A stretch of 20,403 nt of DNA from JBCCRH01 sp039208045 (GCA_039208045.1 JBCCRH010000052.1:1-20403); one strand, 5' to 3'; positions 14,110-20,403 are shown, counted from the first letter of the stretch. Program-made: numbers and translations. The notes: generated by a model not told the origin, from the letters alone.

Positions 14110-15144
14110 ATGGAAACGTTTCTAGGTCTTGATTACCCCACATTATGGTTTTTAGTAGTGGGTGCGGTATTTTCAGGTTATGCGATTCTAGATGGATTTG
14201 ACCTCGGAGCAGGGGCACTGCATTTATTTTTCAAAAAAGATATAAGCCGACGAATTGCGCTAAATGCTGTCGGTCCAGTTTGGGATGGCAATGAAGTCTG
14301 GTTGGTGATAGGAGGAGGGGTATTATTTGCTGGTTTTCCAGTGCTATATGGTACCCTTTTATCTGCTATGTATATCCCCTTCATGCTCTTTTTGCTGTTT
14401 ATTATTCTCAGAGCAGTCGCCATTGAGTTTAGAAGCAAAGAAGAAATGGTGTGGTGGCGCAAAATGTGGGATACTACCTACAGCTTTGCAAGTATCATGC
14501 TTGCCCTATGCTTAGGGATAGTGCTGGGCAATATCTTACAAGGAATGCCCCTAGATGAAAACTTCGAGTTTCAGGGTAATTGGTTGTCTTTTTTCAATGT
14601 TTATGCCCTACTTACAGGACTAACGGTTTTAGCGCTGATGACCTTACATGGTGGGATATATCTTTGTTTAAAAACAGAAGGCAAATTGTTTGACAAGGTA
14701 GAGCGCTTGGTAAAATCCGCGATTATCGCCTTCGTCATTTTATTTAGCATATTGAGCTTATACTCCTTAGTCTATTTCCCTCACTTATCCGATAGATTCA
14801 AAGATGTTCCCTACCTCTTTGTCGTGCCGCTTTTGGGTATTCTGAGCATAGCCAATGTTCCACGGCTGGTGAGTAAGCAAAAATTTCTAAGTGCTTTTAT
14901 TTTTTCTTCCCTAACCTTTTCCTTTCTGCTGCTCACGGTGGCCATAGAGTTATATCCGCAGCTTTTATTTGCAACTAATAAAGTCGAGAATAGCATCACC
15001 ATTTACAATGCAGCATCGTCTGACAAATCATTGGGAATTATGCTTGGGTTTGTAGCTGTTGGGGTGCCCCTAATCATTGGATACACCTATTTCGTTTACC
15101 GTGCGTTCTGGGGCAAGGTACAGTTGGACGAAACAAGCTACTAG
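14110..15144 (+). CDS. cydB: Cytochrome bd quinol oxidase subunit II
   Basis: The partner subunit of CydA: a 344-residue membrane protein with about eight to nine helices that stabilises the haem-bearing subunit and completes the oxidase. The N-terminal METFLGLDYPTLWFLVVGAV and ILDGFDLGAGAL, the loop NAVGPVWDGNEVWLVIGGGVLFAGFP and the segment ILRAVAIEFR are the standard CydB hallmarks, with the Trp of GPVWDGNEVW at the conserved position. The ATG lies two bases after the cydA stop, so the two are translated from one messenger. I see no convincing cydX-like small ORF or cydCD gene after it: the 94 bases up to the next gene hold an inverted repeat that ends the opposite transcript. Expression under low oxygen is usual for this enzyme but nothing in the sequence shows the regulator. 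Confidence 0.96.
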   Translation: METFLGLDYPTLWFLVVGAVFSGYAILDGFDLGAGALHLFFKKDISRRIALNAVGPVWDGNEVWLVIGGGVLFAGFPVLYGTLLSAMYIPFMLFLLFIILRAVAIEFRSKEEMVWWRKMWDTTYSFASIMLALCLGIVLGNILQGMPLDENFEFQGNWLSFFNVYALLTGLTVLALMTLHGGIYLCLKTEGKLFDKVERLVKSAIIAFVILFSILSLYSLVYFPHLSDRFKDVPYLFVVPLLGILSIANVPRLVSKQKFLSAFIFSSLTFSFLLLTVAIELYPQLLFATNKVENSITIYNAASSDKSLGIMLGFVAVGVPLIIGYTYFVYRAFWGKVQLDETSY

Positions 15145-15154
15145 TTGAGTTATA

Positions 15155-15194
15155 CTAAAAACAAAAGCGGGCTGCTCCTGAAGTTGAGCAGCCC
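15155..15194 (-). terminator. Rho-independent terminator for the NmrA-like gene
   Basis: GGGCTGCTC (15169-15177) and GAGCAGCCC (15186-15194) form a perfect nine-base stem with an eight-base loop. On the minus strand it is followed by GCTTTTGTTTTT, the required T-rich tail, so it terminates the gene ending at 15239. On the plus strand the tail is not T-rich, so termination of cydAB here would be weaker; the hairpin may nonetheless stabilise its 3' end. Confidence 0.8.
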
Positions 15195-15238
15195 TACCAG
15201 ATTACTGTAGTTTATTTTCGATAGGTCTTACACTAAAA

Positions 15239-16075
15239 TCACAGCATGACCGCTTGATTCCACACGCCAGCCGCTATCATGTTATCTACATATTCTTCAA
15301 AAGCAATTGGCTTACGTCGAAGTATTTTTTCGACATCATCTGATACTGTCTGGTTTTCAGAATGCCCCAATACTTCGGTGAAGAGGTAGCTTAATAACCA
15401 GATAACAGCTAGGGGAAGCCCAGCCTCAGTGAGGCCTGCTTTGAATTCCTCCATTGAAATGGGTTGGTAGACAATCTTTCTGCCAAGCTTCTCGCTAATG
15501 ATAGCAGCCACTTCTTCGAAGGTCAGCTTCTTAGGACCTGTTACGGTAACGGTCTTGCCATTGAAGGTATCATCCAAAAGTACTTTGGTGACCATATCGG
15601 CAATGTCTTTAGTGTCCGTGTACGGAATTTTGGCTTCTGGCATAGGCAGTGCTAGATGACCGGCCAAAACGTAGTCCATAAAAGCCCCCTCACTGAAGTT
15701 TTGGTTAAACCAAGAGGCTCTTACCAGCGTGTAGTTGAGGCCCGAATGCGCTACGATTGCTTCGCAGGCTTCCGCTTCTGCTTCTCCCTTACCGGAGAGT
15801 AAGACCACTTTGTCCAAGCCCGCTTGTAAGGCTTTTTCGGTTAGTGTCTGAATAGCATCTTTGGCGCCAGGGACTGCTAAGTCGGGATAGTAAACGATGT
15901 AAGCTCTATCCATTTCTTTTAGGGCACCAGCGTAGGTTTCAGGATCGTCCCAATCAAATGCTGGGCTGGTTTGTCTGCCTGCCACTCTTACGTGGTGTCC
16001 CAATTTGTTTAGGTTTTCTACTACTAAGCGACCGGTCTTGCCAGTTCCTCCAATTACTAAAATGTTGTGTGTCAT
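15239..16075 (-). CDS. NmrA-like NAD(P)-binding protein (atypical SDR)
   Basis: A 278-residue atypical short-chain dehydrogenase. The N-terminal MTHNILVIGGTGKTGRLVVENL is a Rossmann dinucleotide motif (GGTGKTG, residues 9-15), and the GHHVRVAGRQ strand ends in Arg, favouring NADP(H). The middle part KVVLLSGKGEAEAEACEAIV with HSGLNYTLVRASWFNQNFSEG is typical of the NmrA/HSCARG/quinone-reductase-like group, whose members lack the classic YxxxK or use it weakly and act as redox sensors or NADPH-dependent reductases. The C-terminal half FEEVAAIISEKLGRKIVYQPIS is also typical. Cytoplasmic. Its promoter, leader and first six codons are shared almost exactly with the gene at 17357, and an AraC regulator is encoded immediately upstream on the same strand, so regulation by that protein is likely. 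Confidence 0.88.
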   Translation of the reverse strand: MTHNILVIGGTGKTGRLVVENLNKLGHHVRVAGRQTSPAFDWDDPETYAGALKEMDRAYIVYYPDLAVPGAKDAIQTLTEKALQAGLDKVVLLSGKGEAEAEACEAIVAHSGLNYTLVRASWFNQNFSEGAFMDYVLAGHLALPMPEAKIPYTDTKDIADMVTKVLLDDTFNGKTVTVTGPKKLTFEEVAAIISEKLGRKIVYQPISMEEFKAGLTEAGLPLAVIWLLSYLFTEVLGHSENQTVSDDVEKILRRKPIAFEEYVDNMIAAGVWNQAVML

Positions 16076-16166
16076 GTTGATTCGTTTTTGATTACGAATA
16101 CAAAGGTGGAGGAAAAGAGCAGCCCATACTTGACACTTTGGGCCAATGCTTTAACAGTTTAGGCCA
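16057..16166. repeat. 110-bp direct repeat, copy 1 (promoter and first codons of the NmrA-like gene)
   Basis: This segment matches 17800-17909 at 108 of 110 bases, an offset of 1743. It covers the first six codons of the gene on the minus strand, its leader and about 90 bases upstream. On the minus strand CACCTTTG (16108-16101) resembles a -7 box with one mismatch. The motif CCATACTTGAC occurs at 16124-16134, and a second copy straddles the repeat's end at 16164-16174, exactly 40 bases away. These are good candidates for activator sites. Confidence 0.93.
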
Positions 16167-16174
16167 TACTTGAC
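16124..16174 (-). promoter_or_regulatory. Candidate AraC-type binding sites: two CCATACTTGAC copies 40 bp apart
   Basis: CCATACTTGAC stands at 16124-16134 and again at 16164-16174; on the minus strand this reads GTCAAGTATGG twice, same orientation, on the same helix face (40 bases, about four turns). The proximal copy lies about 25 bases upstream of the probable -7 box. The neighbouring AraC-family gene is the natural candidate regulator. The promoter of the gene at 17818 has only the proximal copy (17867-17877). Confidence 0.5.
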
Positions 16175-16182
16175 GCAAAGTG

Positions 16183-16211
16183 GTTTGCCCCGATAGCTAT
16201 CGGGGGCAAAC
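16183..16211. terminator. Long inverted repeat after the AraC-type gene
   Basis: GTTTGCCCCGATAG (16183-16196) and CTATCGGGGGCAAAC (16197-16211) are complementary except for one extra G, forming a very stable 14-base stem without a real loop. It lies 32 bases beyond the stop of the AraC-type gene and in front of the NmrA-like promoter. No strong T-run follows on either strand, so termination is likely but not certain. Confidence 0.5.
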
Positions 16212-16243
16212 TATTTAATCGTCAGTACAAGTGAGTAAAACGG

Positions 16244-17230
16244 TCAATTTTTTCGGAACGCCACAGGAGTGCTGCCTGTCCATCGCTTAAAAGCACGATT
16301 GAAAGCGCTTTGCTCAGAGAAGCCGGTTTCAAAAGCAATTTCAGCAATACTGCGCGTGGAGTTTCTGAGGAGGTCTTTAGAAACTTCTTCTTGTGTCTTT
16401 TTAATAATATCTCGGTAAGAGGCACCAGCTTCAGATAGTCTTCTAGTGAGCGTGCGGTTGCTCATCCCTATATGCTTTGCAATCTGATGAATGCTAGGTA
16501 TACCGCTAGGCAGGGCATCCTTTATCAACTGCTCTACATCAAAAACCAATTTACTACCCGCCACCTTTAAGCCCTCCGCCTCCTCTTGCACGCGCTCTAC
16601 CAAAAAGCGGTTGATGCTAGCATCTGCTTTAGCTGTTCTGGTTCGAAGATCGACGGTTTTGTAGGTAATGGTATAATGCGGTTGATTAAAAAGAATGGGA
16701 CATTGGAAAGCAGCCGTGTAACTGGTCATCTCTTTGGGAGGATCATGTTTGAATGTCACTTGCGTAGGGCGGATGCGCTTGTCTGTCATGGCTTGCAGCA
16801 CCACTACCGTTGCCGAAAGGCTAGCCTCAGTGGAAAGTTCCAGCCCCCGCCGGTGCGCTTCCCGATTCAAGTACACGTGAGAAAGCTCCCCCTCTTCTTT
16901 GATCTGCCACATAAACGTATTGGACAAAAGCTTAAAATACCGCTCACTCCGTTCAAAGATTTCACCTGCCCAAGAGCAAGTACGCCACGATAACCCCAGC
17001 ACCCCATAATCCTCAATCTTCATCTGCTGCCCCACCCTCACGCCGAACCCCGGCCCAAGTCGTTCATCCAATCGCTCATGTACATCAAAGAATTCCTCTG
17101 CCGGAATAGCCTGCAAGCCTTCTATCGCCTCAAAGGGCGTTTGATAATTGCTAAAATCTGCTGGTGCTAGGCCCTCAGCGATAGCACAATTCAACATTTT
17201 GCGGTAGAGGTTGATGGAGAAGTATTTCAT
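16244..17230 (-). CDS. AraC-family transcriptional regulator
   Basis: A 328-residue DNA-binding regulator. The C-terminal part shows two helix-turn-helix units: HQIAKHIGMSNRTLTRRLSE, then the linker helix DIIKKTQEEVSKDLLRN, and SIAEIAFETGFSEQSAFNRA followed by FKRWTGSTPVAFRKN, the canonical AraC signature ending. The N-terminal 200 residues (GLQAIPAEEFFDVHERLDER with FGVRVGQQMKIEDYGVLGLS) fit the Arabinose_bd/OruR-type sensor domain, not the small cupin of AraC itself; the ligand is unknown. The gene stands between two same-strand genes that share a 110-bp promoter segment, so it is the obvious candidate regulator of both. It has no close upstream gene; the terminator at 17295 separates it from the membrane-protein gene. 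A clear promoter of its own was not found in the 64 bases before it. Confidence 0.92.
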   Translation of the reverse strand: MKYFSINLYRKMLNCAIAEGLAPADFSNYQTPFEAIEGLQAIPAEEFFDVHERLDERLGPGFGVRVGQQMKIEDYGVLGLSWRTCSWAGEIFERSERYFKLLSNTFMWQIKEEGELSHVYLNREAHRRGLELSTEASLSATVVVLQAMTDKRIRPTQVTFKHDPPKEMTSYTAAFQCPILFNQPHYTITYKTVDLRTRTAKADASINRFLVERVQEEAEGLKVAGSKLVFDVEQLIKDALPSGIPSIHQIAKHIGMSNRTLTRRLSEAGASYRDIIKKTQEEVSKDLLRNSTRSIAEIAFETGFSEQSAFNRAFKRWTGSTPVAFRKN

Positions 17231-17294
17231 GATGGAAGCTAAGATAGGGGATTGGGGGGAAATACTTATAACTTACTTTCCCACTGGGTCTACC

Positions 17295-17330
17295 AAAAAA
17301 GCCCCGATGCTACGCATCGAGGCTTTTTTT
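17295..17330 (-). terminator. Rho-independent terminator of the four-helix membrane protein gene
   Basis: AAAAAAGCCCCGATGC (17295-17310) and GCATCGAGGCTTTTTT (17314-17329) pair with one mismatch around the loop TAC. Tails of A and T on both sides make it bidirectional, but the gene ending at 17357 on the minus strand is the one it terminates. Confidence 0.88.
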
Positions 17331-17356
17331 AATGCTCCTGAATACAGTGGAAAAGC

Positions 17357-17818
17357 TCAATGATTACTAGCTTCTCCATTTAATGTCTGGCTAGTAAATT
17401 CATTGTGGACAGTCCTATACATCCGAATCCGCCAATAAAGTGCCACAGTCAAGATAAGCTCTAGGCCGATTATCCAGAAGCTAGGGGCTGTAAAAAAGTC
17501 AAAATGACTTCCGCCAGCGGGAATGATGAACAGGGGTACGGTAATGAGTGCGTCGAGTGCCATAATGATCGAGAACATGAATGCTCCGAGGATAAAACCA
17601 TTAGTGCTATAAGTATGGCGGTAATAAAAGTGAGCGCCGAGTAAAGCTGCAGGGATAATTGCAATTCCCAGTACTACATTCGCTTGCGTTTCAGGGCTTT
17701 GTAGTATGGGTGCAAAGAACGACCCTACAAAAGCCGCAACTCCAATGAGATAAGCAATAAGTGCAGCTAGTGCTGCCATTTTTACATTTAAACGTTTTCC
17801 TAAAATGTCGTGTGTCAT
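17357..17818 (-). CDS. Four-helix membrane protein of unknown function
   Basis: A 153-residue inner-membrane protein with four predicted helices: LAALIAYLIGVAAFVGSFF, then VVLGIAIIPAALLGAHFYY, then LGAFMFSIIMALDALITVPLF and SFWIIGLELILTVALYW. The basic RIRMYRTVHNE after the last helix predicts a cytoplasmic C-terminus. The arrangement, with an internal VPLFIIPAGGSHFDFF loop, resembles the DUF5367-type small membrane proteins, but I am not certain of that family. Its first seven codons (MTHDILG versus MTHNILV), its leader and promoter are near-identical to those of the NmrA-like gene, while the rest of the two proteins is unrelated, so this gene seems to have acquired a copied promoter and start. 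It may therefore belong to the same AraC regulon. Confidence 0.8.
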   Translation of the reverse strand: MTHDILGKRLNVKMAALAALIAYLIGVAAFVGSFFAPILQSPETQANVVLGIAIIPAALLGAHFYYRHTYSTNGFILGAFMFSIIMALDALITVPLFIIPAGGSHFDFFTAPSFWIIGLELILTVALYWRIRMYRTVHNEFTSQTLNGEASNH

Positions 17819-17909
17819 GTTGATTCGTTTTTGATTACGAATACAAAGGTGGAGGAAAAGAGCAGTCCATACTTGACACTTTGGGCCAATGCTTTAACAG
17901 TTTAGGCCA
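17800..17909. repeat. 110-bp direct repeat, copy 2 (promoter and first codons of the membrane-protein gene)
   Basis: Same segment as 16057-16166, differing at two positions (one in the third codon area, one in AGTCC versus AGCCC). The match stops abruptly at AGGCCA (17909), after which the two loci diverge completely, so this copy lacks the second CCATACTTGAC present at the other locus. Confidence 0.93.
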
Positions 17910-17956
17910 AGCGGTTACACAGGGGTGCTGAAAAGGATTGTCAGAGCCGACACTAC

Positions 17957-19120
17957 TTACCCCAACAACACCTCCGCCACCAAAAACCCCAAATACGTTC
18001 CCAGGCCAGAGCCCAGTGTTCCCACCAAAATAGACGGCAAAATGAGATCTGTCCGGCCGAGGCTTTTGGCTAGAGCCATGGCGGAAGAGGGCCCGCCAAT
18101 ATTGGCCTGGCTGGCAATGGAGGTCAGCGCCCAGTCTTGCTTGAGCCAGCCGCCGATGGCAAAGAGGAGGAGGCCGTGGACGAGGACAATAGTGGTGGTA
18201 AACAATAAGATGACGCCTGCTAGGGCACCGATTTGGCCCAGGGCTGCCAATTCGCAGAAGGCGCCGATGACGGCTAGGAAGAGGTAGACACAGAATAAGC
18301 CTAGTAGTTTGGCGCCCTGTAGCTGTTGGATGGCAGGGATTTGGGCTAAGACTAAGGCAATGGTGGTGAGGATTAGAATAGAAGGGATATTCAGGCCAAA
18401 TTGTGCAGTCATCCAATTAGCAGTGAGATCGGAAATCCATAGGGTGCCGGTGCCTAGCGCTAGCAGTACACCTAACTGTAGAGGGTCGATCAATTCTTCT
18501 TCACTTTCGATAGCGGCGATTTCCTCTTCGGTCATCGTATTGCCTGAGGAGGCTATTTTCATGGGGAACCAGTTTTGTAGAATTTTGGGGAGTAGTAGGG
18601 TCGCAATCATCCAAATGGCAGTCAGGATATTATCGACGGCTACAGTACCGGCATATAGGTTGCCTTTTTCTACCATATTATAATGCAGTGCAATGGCATT
18701 GAAATTGATGCTGCCGCCCGTATACGTTCCGGTCATCATGCCAGCTAGTGCTCGGTAGTCTTCGCCTAGCATACTGGCACCGCCAATGATCTGCACGGCC
18801 ACCAGTGCCCCTACTGCTGTCGCTGCCGACCCTATCACAAACATGATTAGCATGGGTAAGCCGACCGTCTTGAGTTGCCCTAGATTTACGCCCAATAACA
18901 AAAAGAAAATGCAGATGGGCGCTACATAGGCAAATATGCCATTGTACAAGCTGGAGCCCTCGGAGGCGGAGGGGATGATTCCCAAATTAGCGACCACCGC
19001 TGTGAATAGTATGACTAGTAAGGTAGTGCCTAGGTGCCGCAACATGGTATGGCGATTGAGCCATTCGCAAATGACGATATTGAGAGCTAGGATGGCTAGA
19101 ATGAAGAGGGGGTCTTTCAT
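17957..19120 (-). CDS. DUF819-family membrane protein (YjcL-like)
   Basis: A 387-residue integral membrane protein with about eleven hydrophobic segments, beginning MKDPLFILAILALNIVICEW without cleavable signal. The central motif MMTGTYTGGSINFNAIALHY and the following AVDNILTAIWMIATLLLPKIL match the conserved core of the DUF819 family (transporter-like, related in architecture to sodium/glutamate-type symporters); the second half carries the ending ASQANIGGPSSAMALAKSLG and LGSGLGTYLGFLVAEVLLG, which looks like an inverted repeat of the first half. A cytoplasmic loop near 185-205 is acidic (EEEIAAIESEEELIDP). No substrate is known. The gene is monocistronic in this window; a TATATTTG box lies about 38 bases before its start on the minus strand. 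Confidence 0.85.
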   Translation of the reverse strand: MKDPLFILAILALNIVICEWLNRHTMLRHLGTTLLVILFTAVVANLGIIPSASEGSSLYNGIFAYVAPICIFFLLLGVNLGQLKTVGLPMLIMFVIGSAATAVGALVAVQIIGGASMLGEDYRALAGMMTGTYTGGSINFNAIALHYNMVEKGNLYAGTVAVDNILTAIWMIATLLLPKILQNWFPMKIASSGNTMTEEEIAAIESEEELIDPLQLGVLLALGTGTLWISDLTANWMTAQFGLNIPSILILTTIALVLAQIPAIQQLQGAKLLGLFCVYLFLAVIGAFCELAALGQIGALAGVILLFTTTIVLVHGLLLFAIGGWLKQDWALTSIASQANIGGPSSAMALAKSLGRTDLILPSILVGTLGSGLGTYLGFLVAEVLLG

Positions 19121-19157
19121 TTGGAGATATATTGACTTAATAAACCAAATACCTGGG

Positions 19158-19165
19158 CAAATATA
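19158..19165 (-). promoter_or_regulatory. Probable -7 box of the DUF819 gene
   Basis: On the minus strand TATATTTG (19165 to 19158) matches TAnnTTTG exactly and would give a leader of roughly 30 bases before the ATG at 19120. No clear TTTG is found at the -33 distance. Confidence 0.5.
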
Positions 19166-19301
19166 CGAGACATAAAGTGCTTTCCCATAGTGTAAATTAC
19201 TTTGGCAAAGTACATCGTGTATAGTCTTCCACGTAATATTTCAACATATAATGAATGAAAATCAAACGGAAAGCGTTATACTAGAGTAATCAATGTAAAA
19301 G

Positions 19302-19541
19302 ATGCTTATGATAAAGTGGAACCAACATATTGAGTCAAATCCGAATATCTTATTTGGAAAACCAATAATCAAAAATACAAGAATTCCAGTTGATCTTATT
19401 CTTGAAAAATTGGGTGAAGGAGAATCGATTGAGGAATTATTACTTGCTTATCCAAGAATTACAGAAGAGGATATAAAAGCCTGTTTGTTCTATGCCGCGG
19501 ATTCCATAAAAAATATTGTGACTTATTCCATTGCTTCTTAA
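19302..19541 (+). CDS. DUF433-family antitoxin
   Basis: A 79-residue protein. The sequence FGKPIIKNTRIPVDLILEKL followed by GEGESIEELLLAYPRITEEDIKACLFYAADSI is the DUF433 pattern (GkPvi-x-gTRipv, gxsieEil-x-yP-x-lteedI-x-a-L-x-YAA), a winged-helix-like antitoxin of the VapB45 type that binds its cognate toxin and represses the operon. Start: ATG at 19302, or the ATG two codons later at 19308 (MIKWNQHIE), which fits the family beginning better. The toxin gene begins ten bases after its stop. A TATACT-like sequence lies near 19278, but no firm promoter was assigned. The pair is AT-rich, as is common for mobile toxin-antitoxin modules. Confidence 0.9.
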   Translation: MLMIKWNQHIESNPNILFGKPIIKNTRIPVDLILEKLGEGESIEELLLAYPRITEEDIKACLFYAADSIKNIVTYSIAS

Positions 19542-19551
19542 AATCACTTAG

Positions 19552-19905
19552 ATGGATTGGCTTGCCGATGAAAGTGTGGATTTTAGAGTAATTGAAGCTC
19601 TAAGAAATGATGGTTATAACATAAGGGCCATTGTTGAAATGGATGCTGGAATTAGTGACGATCAGGTTCTTGACTTAGCAAATGCTGAACAACTAATTTT
19701 ACTAACTGCTGATAAGGATTTTGGTGAATTAACTTATCGACTAAGAAAACCACATTGTGGAATCTTACTGATAAGATTGAGTGGAATAGAGATTGATAAG
19801 AAAATCGAAATGATTATTTCAACGATCAGTGAATATGAAAAGAAAATAGCCAATAACTTTGCAGTCTTGTCCCTTCAAAGCTTAAGAATAAATACAGTGA
19901 AATAG
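19552..19905 (+). CDS. DUF5615 PIN-like toxin (VapC45-type)
   Basis: A 117-residue PIN-like protein paired with the DUF433 antitoxin. It begins MDWLADESVDFRVIEALRND, with the acidic Asp6-Glu7 of the first metal site, continues ISDDQVLDLANAEQLILLTA with the second acidic cluster, and has TADKDFGELTYRLRKPHCGILLIRL at 53-77, the hallmark of DUF5615/Mut7-C-like nucleases. The predicted action is RNA cleavage in the cytoplasm, inhibited by the antitoxin. All acidic positions expected of an active enzyme seem present, unlike the decayed PIN remnant at 8586-8797. The spacing of ten bases and the same orientation support one operon, antitoxin first. It is followed by palindromic elements with no obvious terminator. 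Confidence 0.9.
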   Translation: MDWLADESVDFRVIEALRNDGYNIRAIVEMDAGISDDQVLDLANAEQLILLTADKDFGELTYRLRKPHCGILLIRLSGIEIDKKIEMIISTISEYEKKIANNFAVLSLQSLRINTVK

Positions 19906-19990
19906 AAAGTGTAGATCATACCTAGATTGAGTTGACCGTATTTACTTGGCCTAAACTCAGCAAATTTCAGCAGATTATACTTTTACACAT

Positions 19991-20087
19991 AGAGAAGGCT
20001 TAAAAATCCTACGCTCAGCGGGACGATTGGCCGAGGGCCAATCCTCCTAAACGTACTGTAAGCACGTCGCCCGTAGGTTGCTTCTCT
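19991..20087. repeat. Nested palindromic element (REP-like), 97 bp
   Basis: Outer arms AGAGAAG (19991-19997) and CTTCTCT (20081-20087) are exact complements, as are CCTACG (20008-20013) and CGTAGG further in. At the centre GATTGGCC (20025-20032) and GGCCAATC (20036-20043) form a perfect hairpin with loop GAG. The right half contains a further ACGT...ACGT pair. It shares the string CTCAGCGG with the next element. No coding potential is seen in the 85 bases between the toxin gene and this element. Confidence 0.6.
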
Positions 20088-20099
20088 ATCTTCTTGAAA

Positions 20100-20254
20100 A
20101 CTAGTATACTGTAACAAAAGTAAGTTTTAAGGCCACGCGGATTACAAATCCACTTAGCGCGGGCCAGACTTTACGAAAAAAGCCCGGCACGTGCTCAGCG
20201 GATTTGCAATCCGCTGTAGTGTATTAAATAATACTTTTGTCACACGATACTAGT
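20100..20254. mobile_element. MITE-like palindromic element with inverted ends, 155 bp
   Basis: The left end ACTAGTATACTGTAACAAAA (from 20100) and the complement of the right end ACTAGTATCGTGTGACAAAA (ending at 20254) agree at about 20 of 23 bases. Inside, GGATT/AATCC at 20139-20151 and AGCGGATT/AATCCGCT at 20197-20215 form two hairpins, and the left and right halves are themselves complementary (GCGGATT, CAAATCC, AGC, GGGC), so the whole element can fold as one long cruciform. It encodes no protein. The inverted ends suggest a non-autonomous element or a REP/RAYT-type pair; no clear target duplication was seen. Confidence 0.6.
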
Positions 20255-20350
20255 ACTACCGATTGGAAATTGGAACTGGATTCATATAAACAGTATATGA
20301 GGTACAGCTTGCCACCTACGGGGCAGGCCTGCATACGCCCTTATCAGTTA

Positions 20351-20403
20351 ATCGGGATGGGTAGGCGGCCAATGCCGCCATCCCCCCCACACCACCGGGC
20401 ATA
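20351..20403 (-). mobile_element. 3' end of a group II intron (part of domain V and domain VI), truncated by window edge
   Basis: Read on the minus strand, the edge begins TATGCCCGGTGGTGTG, which fits the 3' strand of a bacterial group II intron domain V, followed by a domain VI-like hairpin: GGCGGC-ATTG-GCCGCC as the inner stem and a G-run pairing with CCC-A-TCCC as the outer stem. The single A of that outer strand is unpaired and lies eight bases from the predicted intron end (GAT at 20353-20351), where the branch-point adenosine is expected. The intron body, with any reverse transcriptase gene, would lie to the right of the window. The flank 20255-20350 shows a GCAGGCCTGC palindrome and nothing else I can name. 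Confidence 0.5.

Noticed and set aside
15145..15238. Possible cydX-like small gene after cydB
   Set aside because: No frame gives a short hydrophobic peptide with the CydX pattern; the space is occupied by the opposite-strand terminator.
16586..16993. 135-codon plus-strand frame
   Set aside because: It lies inside the AraC-type regulator gene on the opposite strand and resembles no protein.
17284..17294. TGGGTCTAC similar to the 3' end of tRNA-Gln, as a possible attachment site
   Set aside because: Only nine bases match, no integrase is present, and the two sites are separated by ordinary genes such as cydAB.
17835..18416. Long minus-strand frame rich in Pro, His, Arg and Cys
   Set aside because: It is a shadow of the DUF819 gene, with unnatural composition and no start context.
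19940..19960. TTGGCCTAAACT similar to part of the duplicated AraC promoter segment
   Set aside because: About eleven bases in common, no further box and no gene suitably placed; likely chance.

Overview
The window looks like a chromosomal segment of a member of the Bacteroidota. Several genes are preceded by a TAnnTTTG box, the -7 element typical of that phylum, and Shine-Dalgarno sequences are mostly weak or absent. A GPP34-like protein, a lipoprotein trehalase and a DUF433/DUF5615 toxin-antitoxin pair fit as well. A Saprospiria/Lewinella-like lineage is a guess from overall style, not something shown. Functions below come from motifs read by eye; no database was searched.

Left part (1-8330), metabolic and housekeeping genes. 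The 3' end of a glycerate kinase gene is followed by a two-gene leftward unit (TPR protein, then a small secreted protein). Divergent from it is a lipoprotein GH37 trehalase with a good promoter, followed by a G-run-rich tract, a three-copy repeat array in which each copy carries a TAnnTTTG box, and an aldose 1-epimerase-like gene. Trehalase and epimerase make a plausible pair, since trehalose hydrolysis releases glucose anomers. Then come a GPP34-like protein, a hemerythrin-metallo-beta-lactamase gene pair, a membrane-anchored alpha/beta hydrolase and a 2-oxoglutarate/Fe(II) oxygenase.

Middle (8370-10445), tRNA-Gln(UUG) with its terminator, then an AT-rich accessory patch. It holds the frameshifted remnant of a PIN-domain toxin, a 60-residue ORF behind an inverted repeat, and two unrecognised genes overlapping by one base (TAATG): a membrane protein and a soluble protein. 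This pair is the best candidate in the window for an undescribed system, though nothing in the sequence proves a function.

Right-centre (10463-15194), a secreted protein with a lipocalin-like C-terminal region, divergent from a sterol-desaturase-family membrane enzyme, which is followed closely by cydA and cydB, encoding cytochrome bd quinol oxidase with a short Q-loop.

Right (15239-19120), an AraC-type regulator lies between two same-strand genes, an NmrA-like NAD(P)-binding protein and a four-helix membrane protein. Both genes share a near-identical 110-bp segment covering promoter, 5' untranslated region and the first codons, which suggests promoter duplication and joint control by the regulator. 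A DUF819 membrane protein follows.

Right edge (19302-20403), a DUF433/DUF5615 toxin-antitoxin module, then two nested palindromic elements, the second a 155-bp MITE-like element with inverted ends. The last 53 bases read on the minus strand as the 3' end (part of domain V plus domain VI with a bulged adenosine) of a group II intron whose body lies outside the window.
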